Source: Dehalococcoidia bacterium | GTDB taxonomy: Bacteria > Chloroflexota > Dehalococcoidia > Tepidiformales > Tepidiformaceae | Assembly: GCA_007118095.1 (NCBI GenBank) | Contig: SKSF01000049.1 | Span: 1-64,000 of the forward strand | DNA: 64,000 bases | Direction of reading: 5' to 3' | Shown here: piece after piece, positions 49,576-58,821 of the stretch | Position numbering within the stretch: the stretch's first letter is position 1 | Layout of the letters: each line of letters opens with the position of its first letter | The notes under the pieces: generated by a model | What the model was told of the DNA's origin: nothing | Databases searched by the model: none | What the model saw: only the letters and a program-made list of their open reading frames with translations | Made by a program: the position numbers and the translations under genes

Positions 49576-51522
49576 ATGTTCAAACGCGTCCTGGTCGCAA
49601 ACCGCGGCGAAATCGCCTGCCGTATCATCCGGACCCTCCGCCGGATGGGCATCGAATCCGTCGTTATCGCATCGATCCCGGACCGCCAATCGCTGGCAGT
49701 TCGCACCGCCGACGACTGGGTCCTGCTCGAAGGCGAGTCCGCAGCCGAAAGTTACCTCGACCAGGATGCCGTGATCGCCGCAGCCAAAGCCAGGCGCTGC
49801 GAGGCAATCCATCCTGGCTACGGTTTCCTCGCCGAAAACCCGGCCTTCGCCGCACGTTGCGAAGCGGAGGGAGTCACGTTCATCGGTCCCACCGCGGAGG
49901 CGCTCGAACAGCTTGGGAACAAGGCCACCGCACGCTCCATTGCCGCCGACGCCGGGGTGCCGGTGGTGCCCGGCTACGACGGCCCGGACGACGACGATAC
50001 GCTGGAAGCGGAGGCGGAGCGCATCGGTTTCCCGCTGGTGGTCAAAGCGCGTGCCGGTGGTGGTGGTCGTGGGATGCGGGTCGTCCGTGAACCAGCATCG
50101 TTCCGTGAAGCCGTCGATGGCGCACGCCGCGAGGCCGCCTCCGCGTTCGGCGACGGATCGCTCCTGCTCGAAAAGCTCGTGGAAGACGCCCACCACGTGG
50201 AGGTACAGGTTATCGCGGACGCACGCGGCGCCGTCATCCACCTGGGCGAACGCGACTGCTCCGTGCAACGCCGCCACCAGAAGGTCATCGAGGAAGCGCC
50301 CGGTCCTGTCGTGACGGGCAGCCTCCGCGACCAGCTCACCTCAGCCGCGGTCCGCATCGCCCGCGCGGCGCACTATCGCAACGCCGGCACGTTCGAGTTC
50401 CTGGTGGGTGCGCCGGGTGTGGACGGGCAGCGCCCCGCGTGGTTCATCGAAGCGAACCCCAGGCTGCAGGTCGAACACCCGGTGACCGAAGCAGTGACGG
50501 GCCTCGATTTGGTCGAGCTACAGGTGCGTGTCGCCGCGGGCGAGCCCCTGCCGCTCCAGCAACAGGACGTCGAGCTCGAGGGCCACGCGATCGAGGTGCG
50601 ACTTTACGCCGAAGACCCGTCGCGCGGCTTCGAACCGCAAACCGGGCGCATCCACCGGCTCTGGCTCCCGGATGCTTTCGCCCGTGTGGACGCAGGATAC
50701 GAATCCGGCGATGCCGTGCCCGCTCACTACGACACCCTGGTCGCCAAGGTCATCGCCCACGCCCCCACGCGTGCCGCATGTGTTGACGCTACGCTCGAAG
50801 CACTTGGGGAGACGGGCGTCGACGGCTTACCCGTGAACCTCGGGCTGTGTCGTGCCATCGTCGCGAGTGAGGCATTCGGGTCCGGGAGCGCGACTGTCGA
50901 ATGGCTTGATGCGGTGGTGGACGAGCTCGCGGTGGCGCCGGTGGTGCCCGTTTCCTTCCGGGCGGCAGCGGCCGGCATCGCGGGACTTGCCGGGCCGTGG
51001 ATAGGCGCGGGGCCACGGGCGCTCTGGCTCTCCGATGGTTCCGGCGTGGAAGACTGCGCGGTCAACCGCCGTGGGCCACGCGAAGCGCTCGTGACGGTGT
51101 GCGGCGAGACTCTCCCGGTGTCCGTGCCGGCGGGTGCCGACCTGGCGGCGCCGGGTGTGCTCCGTGTCTTCGTGGGCAACGATAGCGAAGAAGTCCGTGT
51201 TGCGCGCGATGGTGATCAGTTCGACTGCGAGGCAGGCGGGCGGCGTTATCGCCTGTCGCTCGCGCTCCCACCCCCGTTGCCCCGGCAGGCCGCGGCTACG
51301 TTTGCGGGCGCCACGGTGGTCACGGCGCCGCTGTCCGGCACGGTCGCTGCCGTGTACGTCGCCGAGGGTGACGAAGTCGAGCCGGGCCAGCTTTTGCTCA
51401 CGCTTGATGCGATGAAGATCGAGCACCGTTTGGTAGCTCCCGCCCCGGGCACTGTGAAGGCCATCAACGCGACCGAGGGACAGGCGGTGACGCGCGACGC
51501 CGTGCTTGTCGAAATCGGCTGA
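49576..51522 (+). CDS. Biotin carboxylase / biotin carrier (alpha) subunit of acyl-CoA carboxylase
   Basis: The 648-residue protein has a biotin carboxylase half (NRGEIACRIIRTLRRMG at the start, IHPGYGFLAEN, the ATP-grasp loop KARAGGGGRGMRVV near residue 157, and EANPRLQVEHPVTE). A middle region of about 120 residues comparable to the BT domain of MCC-alpha comes next. A C-terminal biotinyl domain has the biotinylated lysine in DAMKIEH at residue 614. It charges biotin with bicarbonate using ATP. Length and plan match methylcrotonoyl-CoA carboxylase alpha. The matching beta subunit lies at 43183, separated by four genes. Confidence 0.94.
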   Translation: MFKRVLVANRGEIACRIIRTLRRMGIESVVIASIPDRQSLAVRTADDWVLLEGESAAESYLDQDAVIAAAKARRCEAIHPGYGFLAENPAFAARCEAEGVTFIGPTAEALEQLGNKATARSIAADAGVPVVPGYDGPDDDDTLEAEAERIGFPLVVKARAGGGGRGMRVVREPASFREAVDGARREAASAFGDGSLLLEKLVEDAHHVEVQVIADARGAVIHLGERDCSVQRRHQKVIEEAPGPVVTGSLRDQLTSAAVRIARAAHYRNAGTFEFLVGAPGVDGQRPAWFIEANPRLQVEHPVTEAVTGLDLVELQVRVAAGEPLPLQQQDVELEGHAIEVRLYAEDPSRGFEPQTGRIHRLWLPDAFARVDAGYESGDAVPAHYDTLVAKVIAHAPTRAACVDATLEALGETGVDGLPVNLGLCRAIVASEAFGSGSATVEWLDAVVDELAVAPVVPVSFRAAAAGIAGLAGPWIGAGPRALWLSDGSGVEDCAVNRRGPREALVTVCGETLPVSVPAGADLAAPGVLRVFVGNDSEEVRVARDGDQFDCEAGGRRYRLSLALPPPLPRQAAATFAGATVVTAPLSGTVAAVYVAEGDEVEPGQLLLTLDAMKIEHRLVAPAPGTVKAINATEGQAVTRDAVLVEIG

Positions 51523-51525
51523 TCA

Positions 51526-51556
51526 GCAAAGGGCGCCCCGAGGGGACGCCCTTTGC
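51526..51556. terminator. Bidirectional terminator between carboxylase alpha and ilvN
   Basis: GCAAAGGGCG (51526-51535) pairs perfectly with CGCCCTTTGC (51547-51556), and an inner CCCC/GGGG extends the stem around a tiny loop. It sits between two converging genes. Confidence 0.85.
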
Positions 51557-51577
51557 ACTGCTTCCGTCCGATCCCGG

Positions 51578-52189
51578 TCAGTCGCTGCTGAACGGCAGCT
51601 CCACGCCTTCGACGCGGCGGCCCTGGGTGGCGTGCACCCTGGCGATCGATTCAGGCTCCGGTTCGTGCACCGTCGTGGTCTTCGGCCCGCGTACCATCGA
51701 CATGCGCCCGGTGCGGCTCAGCTCGCGGATGCCGTAGGGTTCACACATCTTGATGATGCCGTCGATCTTGTCGGCGTCGCCGACCACCTGGAGGATGATC
51801 GAGTTCGTCGCCACGTCGACGATGTCGGCGCGGAAGATGTTGGCGATTTCAATGATCTCGTGCCGGTTCACATTGTTCGCGCGCACTTTGATCATCGCCA
51901 GTTCGCGGGCGACGGTGTCCTCGTGTGAAAGGTCCGAAACCTTCACCACGTCGATGAGCTTGTAGAGCTGCTTTTCGACCTGCTCCACGGGCGCGCTTTC
52001 GCCATCGACCACGATCGTGATGCGGCTGAGCCCCGGGGATTCTGTCGGTCCCACTGTGAGCGACTCGATGTTGAAGCCGCGGCGGCGGAAAAGGCTCGCG
52101 ACGCGCATGAGGACACCGGGCTTGTCCTCCACGATCGCAACGACCGTGTGGTTCTGGACTGGTTGCACCTTTCCGTTTCGGCTCGTCAT
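51578..52189 (-). CDS. ilvN: Acetolactate synthase small (regulatory) subunit
   Basis: The 203-residue regulatory partner of acetolactate synthase carries valine feedback. The N-terminal ACT domain reads NHTVVAIVEDKPGVLMRVASLFRRRGFNIESLTVGPTE, and the second domain ends with GIRELSRTGRMSMVRG. Its start overlaps the ilvB stop by ATGA, so the two subunits are translationally coupled. A C-terminal extension of about 25 residues is a little longer than usual. Confidence 0.96.
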   Translation of the reverse strand: MTSRNGKVQPVQNHTVVAIVEDKPGVLMRVASLFRRRGFNIESLTVGPTESPGLSRITIVVDGESAPVEQVEKQLYKLIDVVKVSDLSHEDTVARELAMIKVRANNVNRHEIIEIANIFRADIVDVATNSIILQVVGDADKIDGIIKMCEPYGIRELSRTGRMSMVRGPKTTTVHEPEPESIARVHATQGRRVEGVELPFSSD

Positions 52190-53877
52190 CGGGCAAGCTC
52201 CTCGGCCGGTGCTTCGATAGTCTCCGAGAGCGCGGCGCCCGCCGGGACCATCGGCCAGACGTTCTCCTCCTGGTCGATCTGGAAGTCCACAAGCACAGGG
52301 CCCGGGTGGGCGCGTGCCTCGCGGATGGCCGGGATGACCTCGGCCTTCGTTTCGACCCGGATAGCGCGGATACCGTAGGCGTCGGCGAGCTTCACGAAGT
52401 CAGGCTGTGTCACGGCCACCGACACCAGGTTCTTGTCGTAGAAGAGCTGCTGCCACTGCCGGACCATACCCAGGTACCCGTTATTGAAGATCGCAATCTT
52501 CACCGGGAGCTGTTCGTCCACCAGCACGGCCATTTCCTGCATGGTCATCTGGAAGCCGGCGTCGCCGCAGATCGCCCACACTTCGTCGTTCGGCCGGCCA
52601 ACCTGCGCGCCAATGGCGCCCGGCAGCTCGAAGCCCATGGTTCCGAGGCCGCCGGAGCTGACGAGCTGGCGGGAACGCTTGAAGAAGTAATGCTGGCCAG
52701 CCCACATCTGGTGCTGCCCAACGCCGGTGACGATGGTCGCGTTGCCGTCAGTCTCCTCGTGCAGGCTCCGCATGACGTACTGCGGAAGCATCCGCCGGGA
52801 TTCGCGGACGTGCAGGCTGGGGTGCTCTTCGCGCACGCGGTCGATCCATTCGACCCAGTTCGGGTGGCGCGTCTCCGCGACCTGTTCGGTGAGCTTCGGC
52901 AGGACGCGCTTCACATCGCCAACGATCGGGACGGCGGTGGAGAAGTTCTTGCCGATTTCCGCCGGGTCGATATCGATGTGGACGATCTTGGCGCCCGGGT
53001 TGAAATCTTTGAAGCGGCCCATCGCACGGTCGTCGAAGCGCATGCCCACGCCGATGACCACGTCGGCGTTGTCCGCGGCCATGTTCGCGTAGTACATCCC
53101 GTGCATGCCGAGCCAGCCATAGCTGAGCCTGTGCGATTCCGGGAAGCCGCCGATGCCGAGGAACGTGTTGATCACGGGGATCTCGGCCTTTTCGGCGAAC
53201 TCCACCAGCTCGTCCATGGCGTCGCCCCAGATGACCCCGTGACCCGCGATGATGATCGGCCGTTCGGCGCCGTCGATAAGCTCGGCTGCGCGGCGGATCA
53301 TTCCGGGGTGGCCTTCGGTCGTCGGCTTGTAGCCGCGGAGGCTCAGGCGCTCGGGCCATTCAAACTCGGCTTCCTCCTGGAAGACGTCCTTGGGCATGTC
53401 GACGAGCACCGGTCCCGGGCGGCCCGTCGTGGCGATGTGGATTGCCTCGCGCACGCTCATTGCCACGTTGTCAGCGCGCATCACCAGGTAGTTGTGCTTC
53501 GTGATCGGTTGGGTGATGCCGGTGATGTCGGCTTCCTGGAAGCCGTCTTTGCCCAGCAGGGCACGCGCAACGTTCCCGGTCAGCGCAAGCACGGGGGTGG
53601 AATCCATATACGAAGTGCAGATGCCCGTTACCAGGTTGGTCGCACCCGGGCCGCTGGTGCCGAGGCACACGCCGAGCTTGCCGGTCGCGCGGGCGTATCC
53701 GTCGGCCATATGGGCCGCAGCCTGTTCGTGCCGTACAAGCACGTGGCGGATGCCGGGGAACTGGGGGAGCGTGTCGTAAAGCGGGAGCACCACACCTCCG
53801 GGATACCCGAAGATGGTGTCCACTCCCTCGCGCTGGAGACATTCCAGCAGAATCTGGGCACCTGTCATTTTTGCCAT
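52186..53877 (-). CDS. ilvB: Acetolactate synthase large (catalytic) subunit
   Basis: This thiamine-diphosphate enzyme of 563 residues makes acetolactate or acetohydroxybutyrate, the first shared step to valine, leucine and isoleucine. The activating glutamate is in VRHEQAAAHMADGYAR near residue 50, and the ThDP motif is in ICGDAGFQM with NNGYLGM (around residues 430-470). AGGAAGGA lies 9 bases before the ATG. It heads ilvBN with an untranslated, hairpin-rich leader upstream. Confidence 0.96.
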   Translation of the reverse strand: MAKMTGAQILLECLQREGVDTIFGYPGGVVLPLYDTLPQFPGIRHVLVRHEQAAAHMADGYARATGKLGVCLGTSGPGATNLVTGICTSYMDSTPVLALTGNVARALLGKDGFQEADITGITQPITKHNYLVMRADNVAMSVREAIHIATTGRPGPVLVDMPKDVFQEEAEFEWPERLSLRGYKPTTEGHPGMIRRAAELIDGAERPIIIAGHGVIWGDAMDELVEFAEKAEIPVINTFLGIGGFPESHRLSYGWLGMHGMYYANMAADNADVVIGVGMRFDDRAMGRFKDFNPGAKIVHIDIDPAEIGKNFSTAVPIVGDVKRVLPKLTEQVAETRHPNWVEWIDRVREEHPSLHVRESRRMLPQYVMRSLHEETDGNATIVTGVGQHQMWAGQHYFFKRSRQLVSSGGLGTMGFELPGAIGAQVGRPNDEVWAICGDAGFQMTMQEMAVLVDEQLPVKIAIFNNGYLGMVRQWQQLFYDKNLVSVAVTQPDFVKLADAYGIRAIRVETKAEVIPAIREARAHPGPVLVDFQIDQEENVWPMVPAGAALSETIEAPAEELAR

Positions 53878-54065
53878 GGGTCTCGGTCCTTCCTACGGTC
53901 GAGAAATTTGTACCCGGCTGCTTCCCCGGTGAGGGATGCCGGTGCCAGCCACGCCTTCGGTCGTGGCTGCCACGCCGCCGCTGTGATGCTGCGACGTGGC
54001 CGCGGGCAAGGGAGCGTGGCCGGTAAACCACGCCTCCCCGACGAGGTCCGTAGACCTTTAGTGTA
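53878..54065 (-). promoter_or_regulatory. ilvBN promoter and structured leader (candidate attenuator)
   Basis: Read on the minus strand, a plausible -10 TACACT lies at 54065-54060, with TTTCCG 18 bases before it. About 180 bases of leader follow and fold into three clear hairpins: AGGTC-TACG-GACCT (54057-54044); a stem of GGA and GCGTGG with CCACGC and TCC (54037-54011); and CAGCCACG with CGTGGCTG (53969-53946). None has a T run. No leader peptide rich in Ile, Leu or Val codons was found, and no T-box core is present. The structures suggest RNA-level control, unproven. Confidence 0.4.
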
Positions 54066-54127
54066 GTTGCGATATCCGCGTTACGGAAAGTCCGGGCAAG
54101 GCCGTCGCACCCGCTATATGCGGCGCG

Positions 54128-55549
54128 TCACGAATCGACCCCGGCCAGGGATTTGCCGGCTTCGAGCACCGGTGTCACAAGTGACTCGTCGCGGACTTCC
54201 GTATATACACGCACGAGCGGTTCCGTCCCCGAAAGGCGCAGCAGGAGCCACCCGCTATCGATGTGGAACCGCCAGCCATCGACCCGGTCGCTGCTGATGA
54301 CCGGCTGCCCCGCGATCTCGTCCGGGTTCGCTTCGTCCAGGCGCGCCCGCACCTCGTCGTTTGCACCTGGTTCGAGCTCGAGGTCGATTCGGCGGTAGTG
54401 GTGCGGCCCGGTAATCGCAAAGACCTCGTCCAGCAACGCGCTCGGCCGCTTGCCGGTCCGGGCAACGTAATCCAGCAGGAAGAGTGCCGCGAGGATGCCA
54501 TCTCGCTCCGGCAGGTGACCGCGAAACCCGTATCCGCCGCTCTCTTCACCACCCAGCAGCGCGTCGTGCTCCATCATGAGCGGCCCGATGTGCTTGAACC
54601 CGACCGGCGTTTCGAAAAACGGCACGTCGTAGTGCTCCGCCAGCAGCCGTGCCATGTCGGTCGTGGTCAGCGATTTCACAATTGCGCCGCGCTGGCCGCG
54701 TTCCCCGAGGAGGTACTGCGTCAGCAGCGCGAACGTCCGGAGCTGGTCAACATACCCGCCGTGCTCGTCGAGCAGCCCGACCCGGTCGGAGTCCCCGTCG
54801 AGCGCAATGCCCACGTCGAAGTTGTCGTCCCGCATCGCCGCCATGACGTCGCCAAGGTTCGACTCGATCGGTTCTGGCGCCCGGATGCCCGGGAACAACG
54901 GGTTCCGGTCGGCATGGACTTCGTGCACCGTCGTCGTGCCGCCCTCGATCAGCCTCGAGAGCAAGCCCGAACCCGTCCCGTACATCGGGTCGAAGGCGAT
55001 GCGGAGGCCGGCGGACCGTATCTGCTCCACGTCGACGAGCTGTGCGAGCGTCTCCAGGTAGCCGGGGATGGGGTCGAACCGGGTTATCGCCGGGTCGTCT
55101 GGTCGTGCGAGCGGCGGCTCGCCCTGCTGGAGGATGGCCGGGATGCGCCGCTCGATGTCTTCGACGATTTCCGGGCTCGCGCTGCCGCCGTAATGTGGCT
55201 TCACCTTCACGCCGTTCCAGTTGAATGGGTTATGGCTGCTGGTGATAACCACGCCGCCACATGCCCCCTCGTGGACCACCCGGAGGCTTGCCGCGGGCGT
55301 TGGCGACGCCTGTGTCGCGAGCTGCACACGGAAGCCGGCCGCGGCCAGCACGCGGGCTGCTTCAAGCGCGAAATCGCCCGAGAGGAACCGCGTGTCGTAG
55401 CCGACCACGATCGGCCGGTCGGTCCCGCGGGCCTCGGCGAAATGTTCCGCGGTTGCGCGAATGCAGGCGCGGACGTTCGTAAAGGTGAAGGTGTCGGCAA
55501 TGAGGGCGCGCCACCCATCAGTGCCGAACCGAATCGGACTATCTTCCAT
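54128..55549 (-). CDS. Phosphohexomutase (phosphoglucomutase/phosphomannomutase family)
   Basis: The 473-residue enzyme moves phosphate between the C1 and C6 positions of hexoses. The phosphoserine is in TSSHNPFNWNG near residue 96, the metal loop is ALDGDSDRVG near residue 228, the sugar loop is LGGEESGGYG near residue 335, and the phosphate-binding RLSGTEPLVRVY lies at the C-terminus. The sequence does not decide between glucose, mannose and glucosamine. ATG 55549 is used since the family starts there; it overlaps the nucleotidyltransferase stop by 11 bases, linking sugar phosphate isomerisation to activation. Confidence 0.92.
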   Translation of the reverse strand: MEDSPIRFGTDGWRALIADTFTFTNVRACIRATAEHFAEARGTDRPIVVGYDTRFLSGDFALEAARVLAAAGFRVQLATQASPTPAASLRVVHEGACGGVVITSSHNPFNWNGVKVKPHYGGSASPEIVEDIERRIPAILQQGEPPLARPDDPAITRFDPIPGYLETLAQLVDVEQIRSAGLRIAFDPMYGTGSGLLSRLIEGGTTTVHEVHADRNPLFPGIRAPEPIESNLGDVMAAMRDDNFDVGIALDGDSDRVGLLDEHGGYVDQLRTFALLTQYLLGERGQRGAIVKSLTTTDMARLLAEHYDVPFFETPVGFKHIGPLMMEHDALLGGEESGGYGFRGHLPERDGILAALFLLDYVARTGKRPSALLDEVFAITGPHHYRRIDLELEPGANDEVRARLDEANPDEIAGQPVISSDRVDGWRFHIDSGWLLLRLSGTEPLVRVYTEVRDESLVTPVLEAGKSLAGVDS

Positions 55550-56558
55550 CGTCCGCATCATAGCGCGTGCCCGGCTCAAGTATCGTCCCCGGGGGGACAA
55601 CGGCCCCGGATTCGACCACGGCGCCACGCCCGATCACTGATCCCTCGACATGGGCCCCCGCTCCCACTTTCACGCTGTCTGCAAGGATGCTCCTCCAGAC
55701 GGACGCGTCCCGTCCGACCTGGCACTCATCCCACACAACGCTGTCGACGATGCTTGCCCCCTGCTCAACGCAGGTCCCGTCGCCAATGGCGGAGCGCTCC
55801 ACATGACCTTCCGCAGCCACCTTTGCGGAGGCAGCAATCGCCGCCTCCCCGCGCTGGTGAAGGAGTTGGAGATTGAGGTCGAGATACCGCTGCGTGGTGC
55901 CGATGTCAGCCCAGGTGCCGTCGAAGCAGTACCCGAGTACCGGGCGCCGCCGGGCCACGAGCGATGGGAACAGCGTCTCCTCGACCCGCACGGCGCCAGC
56001 CGGGATCTGGTCGACAATCTCGCGTTCGAAGATCCATGCCCCGGCGTTCACCAGGTTGCTCGGCGCCTCACCGTGCGGCGGCTTCTCCACAAAGCCGGTC
56101 ACGAAGCCGTCATCGTCAAGCACCGCCACGCCGAAATCCGACGGGTCGTCGACCGGCGCAAGCGCCAGGGACAGGTCCGCCGACGCCGCGCGGTGGGCAC
56201 GTAGCGCCTCCTGGAAATCGAAGTCGACGTAGATGTCGCCGTTCAGCACCACAAATGTGTCGTCGATGCCTGCTGTCTGCACCGCATTACGTATGGCGCC
56301 GCCGGATTCGAGGCGCTGTTTTTCGACTATGTGCCGTAATTCGAAGCCGTGGTCTCGCCCCTCCGGGAAAGCTTCGGCAAGGTCCTCGTTGTTTTGCCCG
56401 ATCGCCAGGATCACCCGCTCGATCCCCGACGTGCGAAGCCACTCGAAAAGATATGTGATCGCCGGGCGGTTACAGACCGGGACGAGGCTCTTGTGTCGCG
56501 CTGCCGTCAACGGGCGCAGACGGGTTCCTTGCCCGCCGACCAGGATGATTGCGTCCAT
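55539..56558 (-). CDS. Sugar-1-phosphate nucleotidyltransferase with C-terminal beta-helix
   Basis: The 339-residue enzyme starts MDAIILVGGQGTRLRPLT, the nucleotide-binding loop, and has VVLNGDIYVDFDF and FVEKPPHGEAPSNLVNAGAWIFE. A C-terminal run of hexapeptide repeats (VERSAIGDGTCVEQGASIVDSVVW onward, residues 250-325) forms a beta-helix, as in GMPPB-type mannose-1-phosphate guanylyltransferases and some glucose-1-phosphate enzymes. The mutase gene overlaps its end, so the pair probably makes an NDP-sugar for glycans. Which sugar and nucleotide are used is not decided. Confidence 0.9.
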   Translation of the reverse strand: MDAIILVGGQGTRLRPLTAARHKSLVPVCNRPAITYLFEWLRTSGIERVILAIGQNNEDLAEAFPEGRDHGFELRHIVEKQRLESGGAIRNAVQTAGIDDTFVVLNGDIYVDFDFQEALRAHRAASADLSLALAPVDDPSDFGVAVLDDDGFVTGFVEKPPHGEAPSNLVNAGAWIFEREIVDQIPAGAVRVEETLFPSLVARRRPVLGYCFDGTWADIGTTQRYLDLNLQLLHQRGEAAIAASAKVAAEGHVERSAIGDGTCVEQGASIVDSVVWDECQVGRDASVWRSILADSVKVGAGAHVEGSVIGRGAVVESGAVVPPGTILEPGTRYDADDGR

Positions 56559-56575
56559 CCGTCACCAGCCCTTTC

Positions 56576-57775
56576 TCAGGACGCCTGTTCCGCGGCCGTC
56601 CGCAGGCGATCGGCCCTGCTGACGTCTTCCCACGGGACATCCAGGTCGTCGCGGCCGAAATGGCCGTAGGCCGCCGTTTGCCGGTAGATCGGCCGCCGCA
56701 GGTCGAGATCGCGGAGAATCGCCCCGGCGCGCAGGTCGAACGTCTCCCTGACCGCCCGGAGGATTGCGCTGTCTGCCAGGGCACCGGTGCCGTATGTCTC
56801 GATGCCGATCGAGGTCGGCTGCGCGACGCCGATGGCGTACGACAGGAAGAACTCACAGCGCTCGGCGAGACCCGCTGCGACGATCGTCTTCGCCACCCAT
56901 CGCGCCGCGTAGGCGCCCGAGCGGTCGACTTTCGTCGGGTCCTTGCCGCTGAACGCGCCGCCTCCGTGGCGCGCGATGCCGCCATATGTGTCCACGATGA
57001 TCTTGCGGCCGGTCAGCCCCGCGTCCGCCCTTGGCCCTCCCAGGACGAAGCGCCCTGACGGGTTGACGAAAATCTTCGTGTCCTCGTCGACGAGCGCAGG
57101 GTCAATCACCCGGTCGATCACCTGTCCGCGGACGTCGCTGCTCACCACCTCCTGGTCGATGTCCGCAGCATGCTGGGTCGAAATGACTACTGCTTCGACG
57201 CGCCGTGGCTGGCGGTCGTCGCCGTATTCCACGGTCACCTGCGACTTCCCGTCGGGGCGTAACCACGGCAGTTCGGCGCCTTTTCGCGCCTTCGCCAGTC
57301 GCTGCGTGAGCCGGTGCGCTAGCGAGATCGTCAGCGGCATGAGCTCAGGCGTTTCGCGGCACGCGAAGCCGACCATCATCCCCTGGTCGCCGGCGCCAAC
57401 GTTGAGGTCAGCCTCCACTGTCTGTCCGTGCCGCGCCTCCCACGAGCGGTCGACGCCGCCCGCGATGTCCGGCGATTGTTTGCTGATGGCTGTGATGACG
57501 CCGCACGTCTCGGCGTCGAAGCCAATTTCCGACGAAGTGTACCCGATCTCCCGGATGGTGCCGCGGACGACGTCCTGGATGTCGGGCATGGCGGTTGTTG
57601 TGATTTCGCCAGTGACGAAGACGAGCCCGTTTGTGATTGCCGTTTCACATGCGACGCGGCCGGCCGGGTCCTCGGCAAGGATGGCGTCGAGCACGGCATC
57701 CGAGACCTGGTCACAGATCTTGTCCGGGTGCCCTTCTGTCACTGATTCGGAAGTGAGGAGCCGCTGTTCGCCCAC
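56576..57775 (-). CDS. metK: S-adenosylmethionine synthetase
   Basis: MetK makes SAM from methionine and ATP. The start is GTG 57775, six or so bases after GGGAGA and before [18 protein letters not shown]; the long upstream extension is not in the family. Of 399 residues, key motifs are [26 protein letters not shown] near residue 122, and [19 protein letters not shown] near residue 265. In the gap upstream on the minus strand, TGCTAGGAT (57852-57844) is a possible extended -10 element. No SAM-responsive riboswitch was seen. It lies downstream of methylthioadenosine salvage genes. Confidence 0.97.
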   Translation of the reverse strand: MGEQRLLTSESVTEGHPDKICDQVSDAVLDAILAEDPAGRVACETAITNGLVFVTGEITTTAMPDIQDVVRGTIREIGYTSSEIGFDAETCGVITAISKQSPDIAGGVDRSWEARHGQTVEADLNVGAGDQGMMVGFACRETPELMPLTISLAHRLTQRLAKARKGAELPWLRPDGKSQVTVEYGDDRQPRRVEAVVISTQHAADIDQEVVSSDVRGQVIDRVIDPALVDEDTKIFVNPSGRFVLGGPRADAGLTGRKIIVDTYGGIARHGGGAFSGKDPTKVDRSGAYAARWVAKTIVAAGLAERCEFFLSYAIGVAQPTSIGIETYGTGALADSAILRAVRETFDLRAGAILRDLDLRRPIYRQTAAYGHFGRDDLDVPWEDVSRADRLRTAAEQAS

Positions 57776-57915
57776 GTCTGTGTCTCCCTGCGCTTGCGCC
57801 GGCCCGGGAGATCCAGCGGGCAAGGCGGCGCGGCGCACGGCAAATCCTAGCACGCCCGTAACGTGCGCCGGTCTCGTATTCGTCGGGAGATGGTACGCGT
57901 CGCGGGCTGGCTGTG

Positions 57916-58821
57916 TTAACGCACCGAAACGAATGCGCCGTCGTAACGCCGGCCACGCAGCCTGGCCTTCCAGCGGCGCATTGTGGCCCCGAAACCAGAC
58001 GGGTCACGGCGGATGGCGCTGGCTTCGACAAGCTGGCAGACCTCTTCGTAGCCGAGCCGGCGATACGCGGTCACCGCGGGGGAGTTCTTCGGGTCCACGG
58101 TCAGGACCACCTGGTCGCAATACTGCAGGAGAGACTCCGTGACCGCGCTCGTCGCCGCTGTCGCGTAACCGTGGCCGCGGTAGTCGGGGTGGGTGAACAC
58201 GTTTCCCACGACCGCGATGCGTTCCTGGCGGGAAACGACGTGGGTTCCCGCAATCGCGACCAGGCGTCCGCCGGCGACAACGCCGCGGTAGACACCGTGG
58301 TCGATGTGGTCCGCGATGTAGTACGAGGGGTTGCCTTCGGCGCTGTAGAGCTGGTTAATCCGCCGGATATCCACCCCGTGTAGCGCAATCGTGCGGACGC
58401 GTTCGGCCGGCTCGAATGCCTGGGGATCGACCGCCATGCGGATCATCGGCTGCTGATTTGACAGGCGGAACACGGACTGCAGGCGGTCGACGTGCTGCGG
58501 CTGGCATGTGACGTAGGTGTTCACGGCGCCCGGGTGGATCGACAGGATGGCCGAAACGGCGTCCGGGTCGCCCATCACGAATGTGGCGTCACCCAGGCCG
58601 CCCCGGCTGTGCAACACGAGGCCAGTGCCGGTGCCTCCGCGCGCGTGATACCAGTGGGTGCGCTCGAAAAGGCCCGGCTCAAGCTGGCCAAGTGCATATG
58701 CCGTGTACTCAACACGAGGGCGGAGCAGCGAACGGATTTCCCCCATCGCGGTCAGTTCCGCGATGACGTAATCCTTTCGCACCGGGCGTAACCCGACACG
58801 CCCCGCCTCGCGTTCAGCCAT
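57916..58821 (-). CDS. GNAT-family N-acetyltransferase
   Basis: The 301-residue protein has an N-terminal domain of about 140 residues and a C-terminal GNAT fold. The acetyl-CoA loop [17 protein letters not shown] is near residue 214, and the [16 protein letters not shown] motif follows near residue 255. The two-part plan resembles the FR47-like or GNAT families with an extra N-terminal half. The acceptor is unknown. Its start codon overlaps the PfkB kinase stop (TAATG), so it belongs to the same operon. Confidence 0.9.
   Translation of the reverse strand: MAEREAGRVGLRPVRKDYVIAELTAMGEIRSLLRPRVEYTAYALGQLEPGLFERTHWYHARGGTGTGLVLHSRGGLGDATFVMGDPDAVSAILSIHPGAVNTYVTCQPQHVDRLQSVFRLSNQQPMIRMAVDPQAFEPAERVRTIALHGVDIRRINQLYSAEGNPSYYIADHIDHGVYRGVVAGGRLVAIAGTHVVSRQERIAVVGNVFTHPDYRGHGYATAATSAVTESLLQYCDQVVLTVDPKNSPAVTAYRRLGYEEVCQLVEASAIRRDPSGFGATMRRWKARLRGRRYDGAFVSVR

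Noticed and set aside
53990-54057. T-box riboswitch upstream of ilvB
   Set aside because: A GTGG-TTT-ACCG stretch looks faintly like the T-box core, but it lies at the 5' end of the leader, has inserted bases, and no specifier stem or downstream terminator/antiterminator is present.
57776-57915. SAM riboswitch before metK
   Set aside because: The 140-base gap lacks the conserved core of SAM-I and SAM-II/III classes that I could recognise, and no terminator with a T run is present.
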